Positions 37,456-48,956 of a stretch of DNA of 64,000 nt are shown piece after piece. The notes beneath the pieces were generated by a model, which had not been told where the DNA came from, made no database searches, and was given only the letters and a program-made list of their open reading frames with translations. Positions within the stretch are counted from its first letter, which is position 1. Every line of letters begins with the position of its first letter. The DNA lies in NCBI GenBank assembly GCA_030737835.1, contig JAUJYN010000074.1, positions 125,047 to 189,046 of the forward strand. The letters run 5' to 3'. This stretch comes from Acorus gramineus (Eukaryota > Streptophyta > Magnoliopsida > Acorales > Acoraceae). A program made the position numbers and the translations under genes.

Positions 37456-37882
37456 AGGACGAGAAATGAGATCATTTTTAAGGGGTCCTCGTACTACTTT
37501 GAGAACCTATGGGAGATGACGGCACTGGCCATCAGACTCTGGGGCATGGGCTTGTGCAGGATCTCAAGCATTTCGATCGATGAGAACTCTTTTCGCATCA
37601 CAGAGTAGCAGAACATCGCCACAGGGTGGGGGTAAAAGTTTTTTCTACCCAACACCGTGCAGGCGTGTTTTGATTGCGATGGAGGGTCCATGAGGGACGT
37701 CACTATGGACGCGTGTTTTGGCCCTTACTTTCATTGCATTTTAAATATTGTATTTCACCTTCTCTTTTTTTTTTCTCTACCTCTTCTCATCTACTCATCC
37801 CTTCAGTCATGTTCATTCTTTGTGATGGAATAAAAAAATAACTAGATTCGCTTAAAAAAATATATTATGTAGACTAATATTT

Positions 37883-38314
37883 AGTTAATGATATACACCA
37901 TATGCTCTGGCGGCACTCCTTACCGAAAGGAACAAAAAAAAACCTCAATCTTTTTATGCATTGGTTTAGTTTGCTTTTCTTCAACTCATCATATATGTAT
38001 TTAACTATTTATAATTATATAAAATAAATAAATGAGGGAGAGAGAGAGAGATGTAGCAAGAACTGTCGCTTATAGTTTCTTTAGGAATCCACCAATAGTT
38101 TTACACTAATCATTTCATATTTTATTTAATTGAACAAATGCTCCTTCGGAAATGCGCCGTTTGCAATTTTATTCTTCATGTGTAACATATTATTTTAATA
38201 TTTATGTTTTATTTTATATGTGATATTTGACCTAGATATCATATATGGTGAATTTTCTTGTACAACGCATATATACATTAACTAATCACAAAAATGGATC
38301 CAAGATATTAATAT
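37883..38314. other. AT-rich DNA between LINE and duplicated segment
   Basis: No gene seen. A short GA run lies at about 38036-38050. Confidence 0.5.
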
Positions 38315-38642
38315 GGATACAAAAAAAAAAAAAAAAAAACTAAATCAATTAAAAAAAAAATCTAGATCCGTTCAATAAATCAAATCTGAATGAATGTGAA
38401 TGTTGCTTCCATGTGGCTGCCTCCCTGTTAGGTAAATAAATAAATAATAAATAAAACATAATTTTTTTTGCTTTTCACCTAGATAAAAACTTGGGCTTTA
38501 GAATTGGTTGGGGTGCGCCAGGCCCAGTAAATAGTGCAACGCAAGGACGACTAACGAGAGGGCCCCAGCAGGTGGAAGAACACCACCCACGTCCATTATA
38601 TAAGTTGGGGAGGTGTGGAAGTAGGAAAAAGATACACACAGC
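38315..38642 (+). repeat. Left copy of duplicated segment R1
   Basis: This 330-bp block closely matches 61148-61482 on the same strand. Shared phrases include ACTTGGGCTTTAGAATTGGT and ATATAAGTTGGGGAGGTGTG. It starts in an A run after GGATAC. The last 5 bases, ACAGC, resemble ACATC at 60061-60065, the likely target duplication of the large insertion that follows. Confidence 0.85.
38595..38604 (+). promoter_or_regulatory. TATA-like box in R1
   Basis: ATTATATAAG follows CCACCCACGTCC, which contains an ACGT core. The same arrangement is kept in the second copy. This looks like a core promoter, but no downstream gene is recognised. Confidence 0.4.
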
Positions 38643-39317
38643 TGTTAGAACTAATTCTCAAAAATCATGAAAAAATGTTGTATCTCAATAAATCATAATT
38701 TTAGGGAATCAATATATTAAAATATCAAGAATAAAAATAATAGAATTAAGAGATAAATGATTGGAATGGCCTGGTCGAGAGGCACATAGGAGATGCTATC
38801 CTTGAAACGAATATGTTCTCCATACGTATGGAGTTTCACCGACACAACGTTCCCGAGATACAACTCGACCCGTGAGATTCTGCCGACTCCCCGTGGTGCG
38901 ATCAAATGGAGTTCTCGAACTGAATCCTTGTATTGTCGATGCTCAGAAAGGATTGATAAGGCTTGATCAAGATCAATAGATAAAGAAGTATTTTAGAGCA
39001 TATGGAATGGATGCTCCAATTGATAGATAGGAAATTAAACTCTCAGCCTTTTTCTATTTCATAAGTTGGGGATTTATCTTTAGAAGATTGAGAACCATAT
39101 AATTTATAGGAGGAGATAATTATACCTAAACGCATGCATTCAATTAAATATCAAACCGTGTGGTCTAAATGCATGCGTTAAACGTTACAAAATACATGCA
39201 ATTGATTTCCATTGAAGCATGCACTTATAACGTTTAATTGTGAATGAGCCTCCAAAACATTCTCAATTAAATGGGGCGGTTACAACACTAATGTATTTTT
39301 TGTCACAAATTCCAATA
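38643..39317 (-). repeat. 3' LTR of the outer element
   Basis: About 510 bp (38800-39310) closely match 59547-60060, for example CAAACCGTGTGGTCTAAATG and GAGGAGATAATTATACCTAA. The outermost 155 bp (38643-38797) are not present in the other copy. Confidence 0.7.
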
Positions 39318-39450
39318 AGGGGAGAGATATGGCCACCACCTAAACTACTTTAGGCACCACCTCCTCAACTAACCAGAGGCATTGAAACACTTCTAAGTTA
39401 TAATGATTAAGAGCACCACCTTCTATCTGCTGCCCTTTCTCTCTTCCCGT

Positions 39451-40940
39451 GTTAGACACATGTATTGTCTATGTATTTATATAACCTAGACAATCAAGAT
39501 GTCTAGGTTAACAGTATAAAAAACGTAGGTTCTGGTTTGGATTAGACACATCGAGTGTCTACGTCGTTAAGGGTTCTAGACAATAATCCTGTCTAGGTGA
39601 CCAAAAAATCAATCAAAAGGTTCTGGAATGGGTTAGACACACAAGTATGTAAACATAGGAGCGACGAAGATCGGAGAGTGGGATTTTCATTTTCCTCGAG
39701 AGGTATTGGGAAGGAGTTGGAATGGAATAATATCGAAAAAAACTTGTAACAAACCCAGCCGTGCCCGGTGCTTCCAAGAAGTGACAGGTGTAGGATCAGG
39801 ATGGGAAGACCTGAATCTACGGCAGAAGCTTTAGACTGGTTTTCACACCTTTGGTCACCTTCTTCTTCACTTTTGGCTTTGAATTTTTTTTCTAATTGTC
39901 CTAGACCTTAAATGTTGGATCTTCGAGTGCTACTTTGATGTACTTTTAGAAATGGGGAGAAACGAGGGTAAGAGCTTTCGAGTGAGGCAGTCTTTGATGA
40001 GAAAGTTAGGAAGCCCCAGGGGAAAAATAGAGATGTCTCCTATGCTCACACCTTCGTTCGGTTGGTCGCCTCGCTTTCTAACCGGAAACAATAGGCGACT
40101 ACCCTATTGACTCAAAACAATCGTTTTGTTATCACTTTCAATGGTTGTAATCATAACTCCCTGGGAGCAAGTAGAAATCTAATGCATCGCTACGCTCTAT
40201 TTAAGTTTATAAATTTACTAGACAATACTTCTGTTTATGGAAACATAAAAATCAATCAAGGTTCTGGAATAGGTTAGACATATGCAGGGTCTAAGTTTTT
40301 AAATTCCCTAGACAATAATTCTATCTATGAAAACGGAAAAATCAATCCATACGTTCTGGAATAGGTAAGACACATGCACTGTCTAAGTTTTTAAAAACTC
40401 TAGACATTATTTGTGTCTATGGAAACAGAAAAATAACTAATAGGTTCTGGAATGAGTTACACATATGCAGTGTTTATATTTTTAAATATTTTAGACAATA
40501 CTTCTATCTATGAAAACAGACGAATTAATTCATAGGTTCTGAAATGGGTTAGACACATGAAATATCTAAGTTTTTAAATATTATAGACAATACTTCTGTC
40601 TATGGAAACAAAAAAGTCAACCCATAGGTTCTGGGATGGGTTAGACATATGTAGTGTTTAAGTTTTTAAATTTTCTAGACATTATTGCTGTCTATGAAAA
40701 CATAAAAATTAACCCATAGGTTCTGGGATGGGTTAGACATATGCAGTGTCTAAGTTTTTAAATTTCCTAGACAATATGCATGTCGATGGGAACATAAAAG
40801 TCTTCCATTTGATTCTAGAATGGGTTAGACACATGGGATGTCTATGTATTTATATATCATAGACCACCTTTATGTTGATGGGAACAGAAAAAACAAACTG
40901 GGGGTTCTGTAATGAGTTATAGTAATGTGTTTGACTTCAT
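39451..40940 (+). repeat. 92-bp satellite with TAGACA dyads
   Basis: GGTTCTGGAAT-like starts lie near 40260, 40352, 40443, 40535, 40627, 40719, 40811 and 40901, so the period is about 92 bp. Three more units lie at 39451-39650, separated by about 540 bp of unrelated sequence. Each unit has two dyads, TAGACACATGCAGTGTCTA and TAGACAATACTTCTGTCTA, about 46 bp apart. Confidence 0.85.
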
Positions 40941-41205
40941 CAATCAGGTTTCCTCATGAAACATGAGAAAACAAAATCACAAATTCAACAATAGTTGAAT
41001 TATTTACAGGTCTTTTGACATGATTCCTTGATAAACATGGGTAAACCTTCATAGTCATACTTGCATTCAAAGCCATCAATACCACCATTCAAATAAACAT
41101 CCACACTGCTTAAAGTAAGTTATTGAATTTGAACAAGTGATCCTACAAAAACCATATAATACACAACTGATCGAACCATTGTTGTTACTTATATAAACAT
41201 TCATT

Positions 41206-41433
41206 TCAACAAATTGATGAAAAAACAAAATGATAGTCAATCAGAAGCTCATTATTTTCTGGACCACGAGGAAAAGGACCCTTCATACTACCTTCATCAA
41301 TATCTGAATCTGCTTCTACCTCTACTTCTTCCCTCTCATCTTCCTCTTGTGGTTCGACCTCAACATTTTGAGAATTTGATGCCACTCTTTGAGTGTATGG
41401 GATGATTGACGTTGAAGGGACATCTTTAGTCAA
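41206..41433 (-). pseudogene. Fragment resembling the start of a plant mobile domain protein
   Basis: The 75-codon frame has an acidic stretch (EEDEREEVEVEADSDIDEG) followed by KGPFPRGPENNELLIDY. FPGGP..xSLL is the usual start of the plant mobile domain found in MAIN-like proteins and in transposons. The rest of the domain is not seen. It lies in the Mutator-like element and fits a captured or transposon-borne PMD gene. Assignment is from one short motif. Confidence 0.4.
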
Positions 41434-41616
41434 TCTTTTATATTGGCGTCTCTTGTGGTTTGAAGTAGTTTGTGGATCGAATGTGTGGCTTCGGAGGCAT
41501 CCTGCGAACTATTGGTTCCAATAATATATAAAATATAAAAATAATAGACAGAAAGCCTACAATCTATCAAATATCTAACTCATTGGCACCCCCACAATAT
41601 TGACTCTTCCCTAGGT

Positions 41617-41633
41617 CCCCCCCCCCCCCCCCC
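41617..41633. repeat. C17 homopolymer
   Basis: Seventeen C in a row, likely length-variable. Confidence 0.95.
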
Positions 41634-42861
41634 GCGGAATTAATGAGAAAAACTTGTTAAAGAATTAGACTACAAGATAGAGACAACCATGCACATTCTA
41701 ATGGATTCATCATCAAAAAAATAAAATAAACCAATCCTCACTATGGATATTTGGAACACTAACAAACCAATTCTAGGTTATTAATCGCAAATGACCATCC
41801 ATATAGTAGATCAACCTGACAATCTAATAGAAGAAGACTCATCCTAACTTGTGCATTAACACAAGAATTCCCTTTGAAATCATATTATCATTTCAATCAA
41901 CCATTTAAAGAATACACGAATCACATCAACCAACAGTAACGATTAACAAATGATACAAATAAACATCACAAAAGATGATTCATGCACGCATCCATTAACA
42001 CAAACAAAGGACAGATTGATGAGTAACGGCATTATAAAATCATATTACCCACACCACAAATCCCTCTAAATAACTAACAAATCCGATCTAAACTTGTCCA
42101 ATGATGATAAAATATAGGGTTTAAACTAAACAAATGCAATCACAATCATATCTTTAAATCCAAAAATAAAAAATAAATTGATCTTAAATCATATATTTTC
42201 CAAAAAATACCCTAACATACTATCAAAACCCTAACTTTATATCAAAAAATCCCATACTTAGTAATATACAGTTTAAACCAAATAAATGAAAATTCAATCA
42301 CTATCATATCTTTTAATGAAAAAAAAGAAAAAAAATTGAGCCTAAACCATACATTTCTCTTTAAATACCCTAACCTCATATCAAAACACTAACTTTCTAA
42401 CAAAAATTCCAATAATTATACAATAGTAAAAAAATCAATGAATACAACTCATGAATCACTAATACCATTCATGTCAAGGAGAAGTGAAAAATCAAATACC
42501 CGTTTCTTTCACTTTGAGAGGTCACGAGGTGACAACGGGGAGGGCTGTGGTGGGGGACAACAAGAACGGCAATGCGTGCTTAAGGTGGGTTCACAGCGGC
42601 CTGACAGAGGGCTCACGATGCCTAGGGAAGAAGCCCTCGATTGGAAAGAAAAGTAGAAAACAGAGAAGAGAAGGGGAAGAAGAGAGAGGTTGCTATGTGC
42701 ATATAGGGTAGGTGGTGGGGTTGGTGATCTATTAGGTGGGTATTTATTAGGAGGTGGGTGTAGTAAAAATCAAAATAGGAGGTGGGGGATTTAAAAGGGT
42801 GGTGGAACATATATTTGGGTGGTGGGAGTATCTCTGCCCTTCCAACAATCCCCCACTGACC

Positions 42862-44360
42862 AAAAATGCATATAACATAATAGAATCACTAGATGAAAGG
42901 AACAGAATGATATTTGAGCAATTATACAATGTCATAAGTAGAAGTGTCTTTCGGACTTGAACTTCCACATAGTGTAAATTAGTCTTAGAATGAAATGGAC
43001 CGTAGTGGATATTTCACCTTGAACAAAGCCATTTTAGCTCACTCTTCAACTAATCACATAACATAGCACGACATAAGGATTCAATTCTTTTTAAAGGTAG
43101 CGCTATAGGCCGTGCGCTGGTATCTCATTTCATGAGTGCTCTAGGGATTACTCTGGTTCCCATAGATCGCGGTCCCACGATCACAACTCACATAGATGAG
43201 TCTCAAAGGATATCTGTAACCAAACATGCCCTGCCTCCGAATATATAACTCTAGGCCTTGATCCCATTAAGAGTATAAACTCAGCTTGCGCAATTACAGA
43301 TGAACACTGATCATCACAGGGAAGGACTAAGAGAACAATCTCTAATTCAGTGCTCCTCCAGTTACTCGCCAATTCGTAATCCACATTGAACTTTCTTCAT
43401 GGGATCTCCAATCACAGAAGTTGGGTACAAAACTGAGGTGAGTCATTGGTGGGTATCCATCCCCCTCGATGAAAAATTAAACCAGTCTACTTGCTAGTAT
43501 AATAATAATAATTATTATTATTATTATTTAAGGTTATATGAGAATTTATTCATATCCCCCACAACTCATAATATAGCATGCTTTATGCAGTGCAATATTC
43601 ACCAATGAATATATAATTATAATATATCAAGCCCTTTTCTAATACTCATAATTTATGGACTTGATTAACATGCTATAAGATGAAAACATCATGCTCATTT
43701 ATTTCATATATTCAAACATGTCCCCCATATATTATTTCTAGAATATATTCATCAAATTCTCAATTTGAAATAATAATGAAACAAATATCTCTAATAAAAA
43801 TATGAGCATATATATGGCAACAATTTTATATGCTAAGTTTACTCCACAAATGACATAATTTAAATGCTCATAACTTAGTCATATTTATAACCCTCCCATT
43901 AATATGAATTCACAAATTATTCCATGAATAAATGACTGGCATTTCTAATTAGGAAGTAATAGTGAAATAAATCTCTACTCATAAATGATCATTTATTTTT
44001 CATATAAAACATAAATAGAATCCATTTACATTCTATTTCAGTTTTCTCTACACATCACATGTTTTTAATTCTCATAACTTGGTCTAATTTATCACATAAA
44101 CATATAAGTTACAAAGAATCATCATATTGACATATGTATATATAAAATATGTCATTTACCAAGTCATTTGCATGTAAGAATGTGCGATTAAAATAAAATG
44201 GTATTGAGTCACATACCTTAAATAACCAAATTATATGTCATGCTCCTCCTTCTAGAAATCCAGAATACAATATTCAATAAAATATGGAAGCAAGATAATA
44301 TTCATACCATATGCATCGAAAAATCAGAAGACCCAATATAATATAATATTCTCTCTTGAA
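42862..44360. other. Interior of the outer LTR element, left part
   Basis: Non-coding. 42860-43500 is less AT-rich and might be decayed retroelement sequence; 43500-44360 is AT-rich with an AAT microsatellite near 43500-43530. No motif identified. Confidence 0.4.
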
Positions 44361-44789
44361 TAGGGCTGGTAAACGAGCGGAGCAGCTCGGGCTTGGCTCG
44401 GTTAAAGCTCGCTCAGGCTCGTTCGATTAGACAAACGAGCTGAGCTTGAACAATTTTTAAAGCTCGGTTTGTAAACGAGCCGAGCCCGAGCCCGAACTTA
44501 TGTTACTTTCACATGTATAAGGTGTTGTGATTTATGAAATGTGACTTCTCAAATGCTAAACAAGATTTTTTTTAGCTAAACGAGCCCGAGCCGAGCCTTG
44601 ATTCGAGCTTCAGCTTGGCTTGTTTAACAAACGAGCCGAGCCGAGCTTTAACCGAGCTTTTCACGAGCCCAACGAGCCGAGCTTGAACACAAAATGAAGC
44701 TCGTTCCCGAGCCGAGCCGAGCTTGATACTAAACGAGCCGAGCCTGAGCAGGTCAAAACTCGGCTCGTTCAGCTCGTTTACCACCCCTA
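44361..44789. mobile_element. hAT-type MITE rich in ACGAGCCGAGC
   Basis: Ends TAGGGCTGGTAAACGAGC and GCTCGTTTACCACCCCTA are inverted repeats with one mismatch in the first 18 bases. The 8-bp duplication CTCTTGAA is perfect (44353-44360 and 44790-44797), which is diagnostic of hAT. Subterminal AACGAGCCGAGC copies face both ways. 429 bp, no transposase. Confidence 0.92.
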
Positions 44790-44797
44790 CTCTTGAA

Positions 44798-45642
44798 TTG
44801 ATAACAAGCTACATGATATCTATAGAAGAATAAATGTAGACCAATTGCTTCATACGTGGGAGAATCTCGAATGTCAATAAGTCCAAAATAATAATACTTC
44901 CATATATAATATTCTGATGACATAGAATATCCCGATTGCATGTGTTGAGTGATATTCTAGAAAACCAGAATAAGAAGTTCTTGTGAATAGAGTCTGGCTA
45001 ATCATAATAATATCTCAAGAAATCCAGAATAATAATAATGAAAGCCCATAAAAGAATTCCAATAGTCTCAATAAAGTAGAAGCATGTATTGCTGCCCTTG
45101 AAATTGATATAGACGCATATCTTTCTCAGAAATTATGGCTGGATGTATATATCCCTGCTTAAACAATAACAGCAGCCATAAAATACATTACTCGGAACAA
45201 ATAAATATTGACAATTCATCTAAGAACATATGATTTGTCTAAGACATATATAGTAAAAAATGTGTTTGAGAATATTAAAACTCAAGACCTTTATGTAAAG
45301 CCCTACATGTTCTTTCACATTATATGTATTTCCACCTCATTGTTGGAAAGTAATAAAGGACCAAAATATGATCACAAATTAAAACATTATCACAGACACC
45401 AAATAGTAATTTAATTTAATATGACCAAAATGGAAAGAACAAGAATAATAATGATAACAATATGACAATTCACAAATATAAATGGTGAATCATTAATTAA
45501 TTACCATATCAAATTCGAATCAGATTGTATAACTGCCAAAAATAGGAAAATAACAATAATGATGGACATTATTCAATGATCCCATTTATGTGAATTTGTT
45601 CTATGATCATTTCAAAGTATATAATATTATAAATGTTATTAT
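44798..45642. other. Interior of the outer LTR element, right of the MITE
   Basis: AT-rich, no gene recognised. The last bases ATTAT (45638-45642) are the left target duplication of the copia element. Confidence 0.45.
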
Positions 45643-46399
45643 TGTTGTGAATATGGTGGATAACCATCACTTCTCCAACCCAAAACCTCCCCCACTCTTC
45701 AACTTCATAATCCCTCATTCAACTCCATAACCCTCCTATCTTAATCACCCCACTAACTACCCCTTCACCTCTTTGGCTTGTAACTCCCAATCTTTGGGAT
45801 TCCTTCATGTACTTTATAAAAGGAAGGACATTGCCTTGTATTCTATAACCAACCAACAAATAGTGAATAAGAATCTCTCTCTACTTCTCTTCTATATGCT
45901 TGTGTGCTTTGTTTATATATACTTATATCTATGTATTCTACTTAGTTTACAACACGTTATCAGCACGAAAAGCCATTTATTAAAGAGAAAGGTTTGTATC
46001 GGTGGGTTCTTAATGATGTATATAAAAAATATACTCCCCATTGATGCTCTGTATTTTAATGTAAATCCATCTACTACATACATATGATTAATTTTTTTCA
46101 ATATGCCCGGAACCCGTATGCAAATTATGTGTAGAACCCGTATACTTCTATCTTTTATTTTCATCTGATCTACTACATACATCTATATTTTATTTTCCAT
46201 GCATGCAATTCACGTGAAAATTTTCCATACATATGTTATGATATGATTAATTTATGAAAACCCGTATGCAATTTTCCCATGCAATAGTATGCAACATCTA
46301 TCATTTGATTATTTATTTTTCATGTAACTGTTCCATGTTTGTCATTTTTTATTGAAATTTAAATTTTTTTTATTATTCAAATATTATACATCTATGTGT

Positions 46400-46832
46400 A
46401 GAACCAGAAGTTCTAAACTTATGTGTAGAACCAGGAGTTCTCACAAATAAATAATTAGAACCAGAAGTTTTAATTTCATGTGTAGAAGCAGAAATTCTCA
46501 CAAATAAATTATAGTTCTAATTTTTTGTGTAGAACCGAAAGTTCTCACAAATAATTAATGGAACCAGAAGTTCTAATTAATTTTGTATATAGAACTAGAA
46601 GTTCTTATTTTATATATAGAACTAGAAGTTCTAATTAATTTTATATATAAAACTAGAAGTTCTTATCTTATATATAGAGCCTAAAGTTCTAATCTTATAT
46701 GTAGAACCAGAAATTCTTACAAAATAATAATAGGATCAGAAGCTCTTATTATATATATAAAACCAGAAGTTCTAACTTTATACATAGGACAAGAAATTCT
46801 TATTTTATATATAAAACCAGAAGTTTTTCTCT
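46400..46832 (+). repeat. Dyad array AGAACCAGAAGTTCT in the copia A leader
   Basis: About 15 copies of AGAACCAGAAGTTCT or close variants, spaced about 25-35 bp and joined by AT-rich linkers such as TTTATATATAG. Each unit is an inverted repeat AGAAC-N5-GTTCT. It lies between the primer site and any gag remnant. Confidence 0.85.
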
Positions 46833-48560
46833 GATTTGGTATACAATGCAACTATGGTATCCACCATAATAGGACCAATTAGTATTATTGAAGGCCCCAA
46901 AAGAGCCCAAGTGATGTTATCAAATGGTACCGCCTATTCATCTAGAATACACAATACTCAAGAAATTCCAAAAGAAATTTGCTTATAGTGTTGAAAGCTT
47001 GAAGCTTACAATAAAAAAACTCTCTACGCTTTCTATTTATTTTTACATTTATATTTAATTATCCATTTTAAAGTTATGGATTTGTTGCATGAGACTCTCG
47101 GTGGAGATCACTAATGAAGATTGGATAAGGTTCAAGCGGTATATATTCGATTTTCGTTGTATATATTAGTAAATATATATCAATAGATCTCTGTGATTTT
47201 CAGGTAATTAAATTACTTGTGCTCTTATTCCTATTGTTTCTCTAGCTTGAAGCTATTATGTCCCTAAAAGATTTATTAAATTGATATAATTTGGTTACAT
47301 TTGTATCATCTCTACATGCATGGTACGGATTATAGATTAGCATGGCGAAATAGCATGTCCATGATAAATTATCTAATAAGCAAGTAATATATTTTTCCAT
47401 GCATTTTCTAGTAGAGATTGATTTGTGGTTCCCATATTCTGCAGGCTATATAACTCTGTTATTTATTTTAACTTTAAATCTATTGCTTTAATTGTGTTAT
47501 ATTCATTTAAAGCCTATACTACATGACACCAGTGTGTTATTGTTATATCAAATTTGATGAAATTCATATTTACCAAATAATATATTTATATAAGATCCAC
47601 TTTGGTTTTATATAGTCATGTGTCCCTGCAGAACCATCCCTGAAGGATCATGTAAAAGTGTCTCTAAAGGACCTTGTAATTTTTTTATCCATGAATGATT
47701 ATACAAAAATCATGGTTACTCATGTCTGTAGGAAGTAGGAACATACAAAAATTGTAATACTTTTTTGGGTTCCTGAAGGATATGAAAAAAAAAGTTCATG
47801 TATCCTAGCAGGAACATGTAAAAATTATGATTAATTAGATTTACCATTATAATGAAGAGGATTTAAAGATAAATATCTCGTTGGCCATGGTCCATCGACC
47901 ATTATGCCTCAAATATGCTCCAATAGTAACACTATCGAGAGCAATATTTTTATTATTATCAATTTTCATGTCTTCTCATTGTTGAACAATGAGCTTTGAT
48001 AATAATAATAATAAAAATCATAAAACCCAATATATTGATTCTAGCATCTTTGCCTGAAGCAAATGAATTTTATTTTATTTTAAGCTATGAAAATGATTAT
48101 GTTCAAGGGTTAAATCATGATTAATACGACCACAACAATCGTAGAGATGACAAATTATTTGAAACCACCAAAAGTGGAATGCTATTGAATGAAAGCAAAG
48201 GAAAAGTTTGCATAACAAACCCCTAAAATGCAAAGGAAAATTATTGTCATCTATGTGATATTGGTTACTTGATATATGATTATATGTTTGTCAATTTTAT
48301 ATTTACGTCTTTATTTTTCTTTGTTATATGAAATGCAGTTTTACATTTGTAGATTTATCTTATTCTTATCACATCTTAAAGTTTGAAAATTTTAATATTA
48401 TATTTTGAATATTACAAAATTGTTTGTAAGCTCCAGAAGAGCAAACATCATATGATTATGGATTACATAATGATGTTTCAAACAATTAAAAATTCTATTA
48501 CCCATTAAAGATACAGAAGATTCTTTCATCCAATTATGTGTATTATTTTTTTGGGTTGTC
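46833..48560 (+). other. Decayed 5' interior of copia A
   Basis: The gag, protease and integrase region is expected here but only broken frames are visible. 47620-47820 contains repeated CCTGAAGGAT phrases. Confidence 0.4.
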
Positions 48561-48956
48561 ATATTAATGAGACAATATTCCCGCCGTTAGAGGGAGAGAA
48601 GAGCGTACCTGAAGTACGATCTGTTCTTGAAGAACGACGAGAATTATTGTGGAATACACATCCACTTTGTCTCATCTAGACTCACGTACCTCTCGACGTG
48701 AAAATCAAATTTCTAATGCATGCCGGAAGCGTAACAGACCTATAGGTTCAAAAAAATAATTCAGCTCCCCAGAAGTGGAGATCAAATGAAAAATCATGCT
48801 CTTAATGCTCCAGAAGAAGTTATACATAATGCTCTAGAAAAGATTATGAACAATAGATCTACTTTCTCTAAAACGCCAGAAGAGTATAATGTCCCTGAAG
48901 AGAAACGAGTCCCTGAAGTGACTACACAAACTCTAGAAGTGGAAAAGGTACCTAAT
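48561..48956 (+). pseudogene. Copia A pol, integrase-RT linker
   Basis: Broken frames include TLSHLDSRTS and a longer frame from 48786 (APEEVIHNALEKIMNN, VPEVTTQTLEVEKVPN) that matches the linker of plant copia polyproteins. It is cut at 48956 by the solo LTR and resumes at 51936 with NIEIS. Confidence 0.7.

Larger units (their letters stand above)
24613..37864 (+). mobile_element. 5'-truncated L1-type LINE, split by a gypsy element
   Basis: The LINE starts inside the endonuclease domain (CIQESKV) and ends with AATAAAAAAATAACTAG and a short A-rich tail near 37860. The 18-bp duplication TTATGTAGACTAATATTT flanks it at 24595-24612 and 37865-37882, which proves both ends. Without the inserted gypsy (25280-34725) and its CAAGG duplication it is about 3.8 kb. 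ORF1 and the endonuclease N-terminus are absent, as expected for a reverse-transcription product that stopped early. Coding order is endonuclease, linker, reverse transcriptase, zf-RVT-type zinc region. Confidence 0.95.
39319..42839. mobile_element. Mutator-like element with a tandem-dyad array
   Basis: The left end GGGGAGAGATATGG and right end (reverse complement GGGCAGAGATACTCCC) are inverted repeats that continue with CACCACC-rich sequence for about 60 bp. The 9-bp flanks TTCCAATAA (39310-39318) and TTCCAACAA (42840-42848) differ at one base, as expected for Mutator-like duplications. It landed at the LTR edge of the outer element. Inside are a 92-bp satellite (left), a decayed minus-strand coding fragment, and a C17 tract. 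No transposase was recognised. Confidence 0.7.

Noticed and set aside
42438..42711. Two overlapping plus-strand frames
   Set aside because: They overlap in different frames and lie antisense to the likely leader of the Mutator-like element's gene.
39451..46832. CRISPR-like arrays (92-bp satellite and AGAAC dyads)
   Set aside because: Plant nuclear DNA; the repeats are degenerate, there are no unique spacers of constant length, and no cas genes.
46400..46832. Steroid-receptor-type response elements
   Set aside because: AGAAC-N5-GTTCT resembles a glucocorticoid-type site, but the spacing differs and plants lack these receptors.
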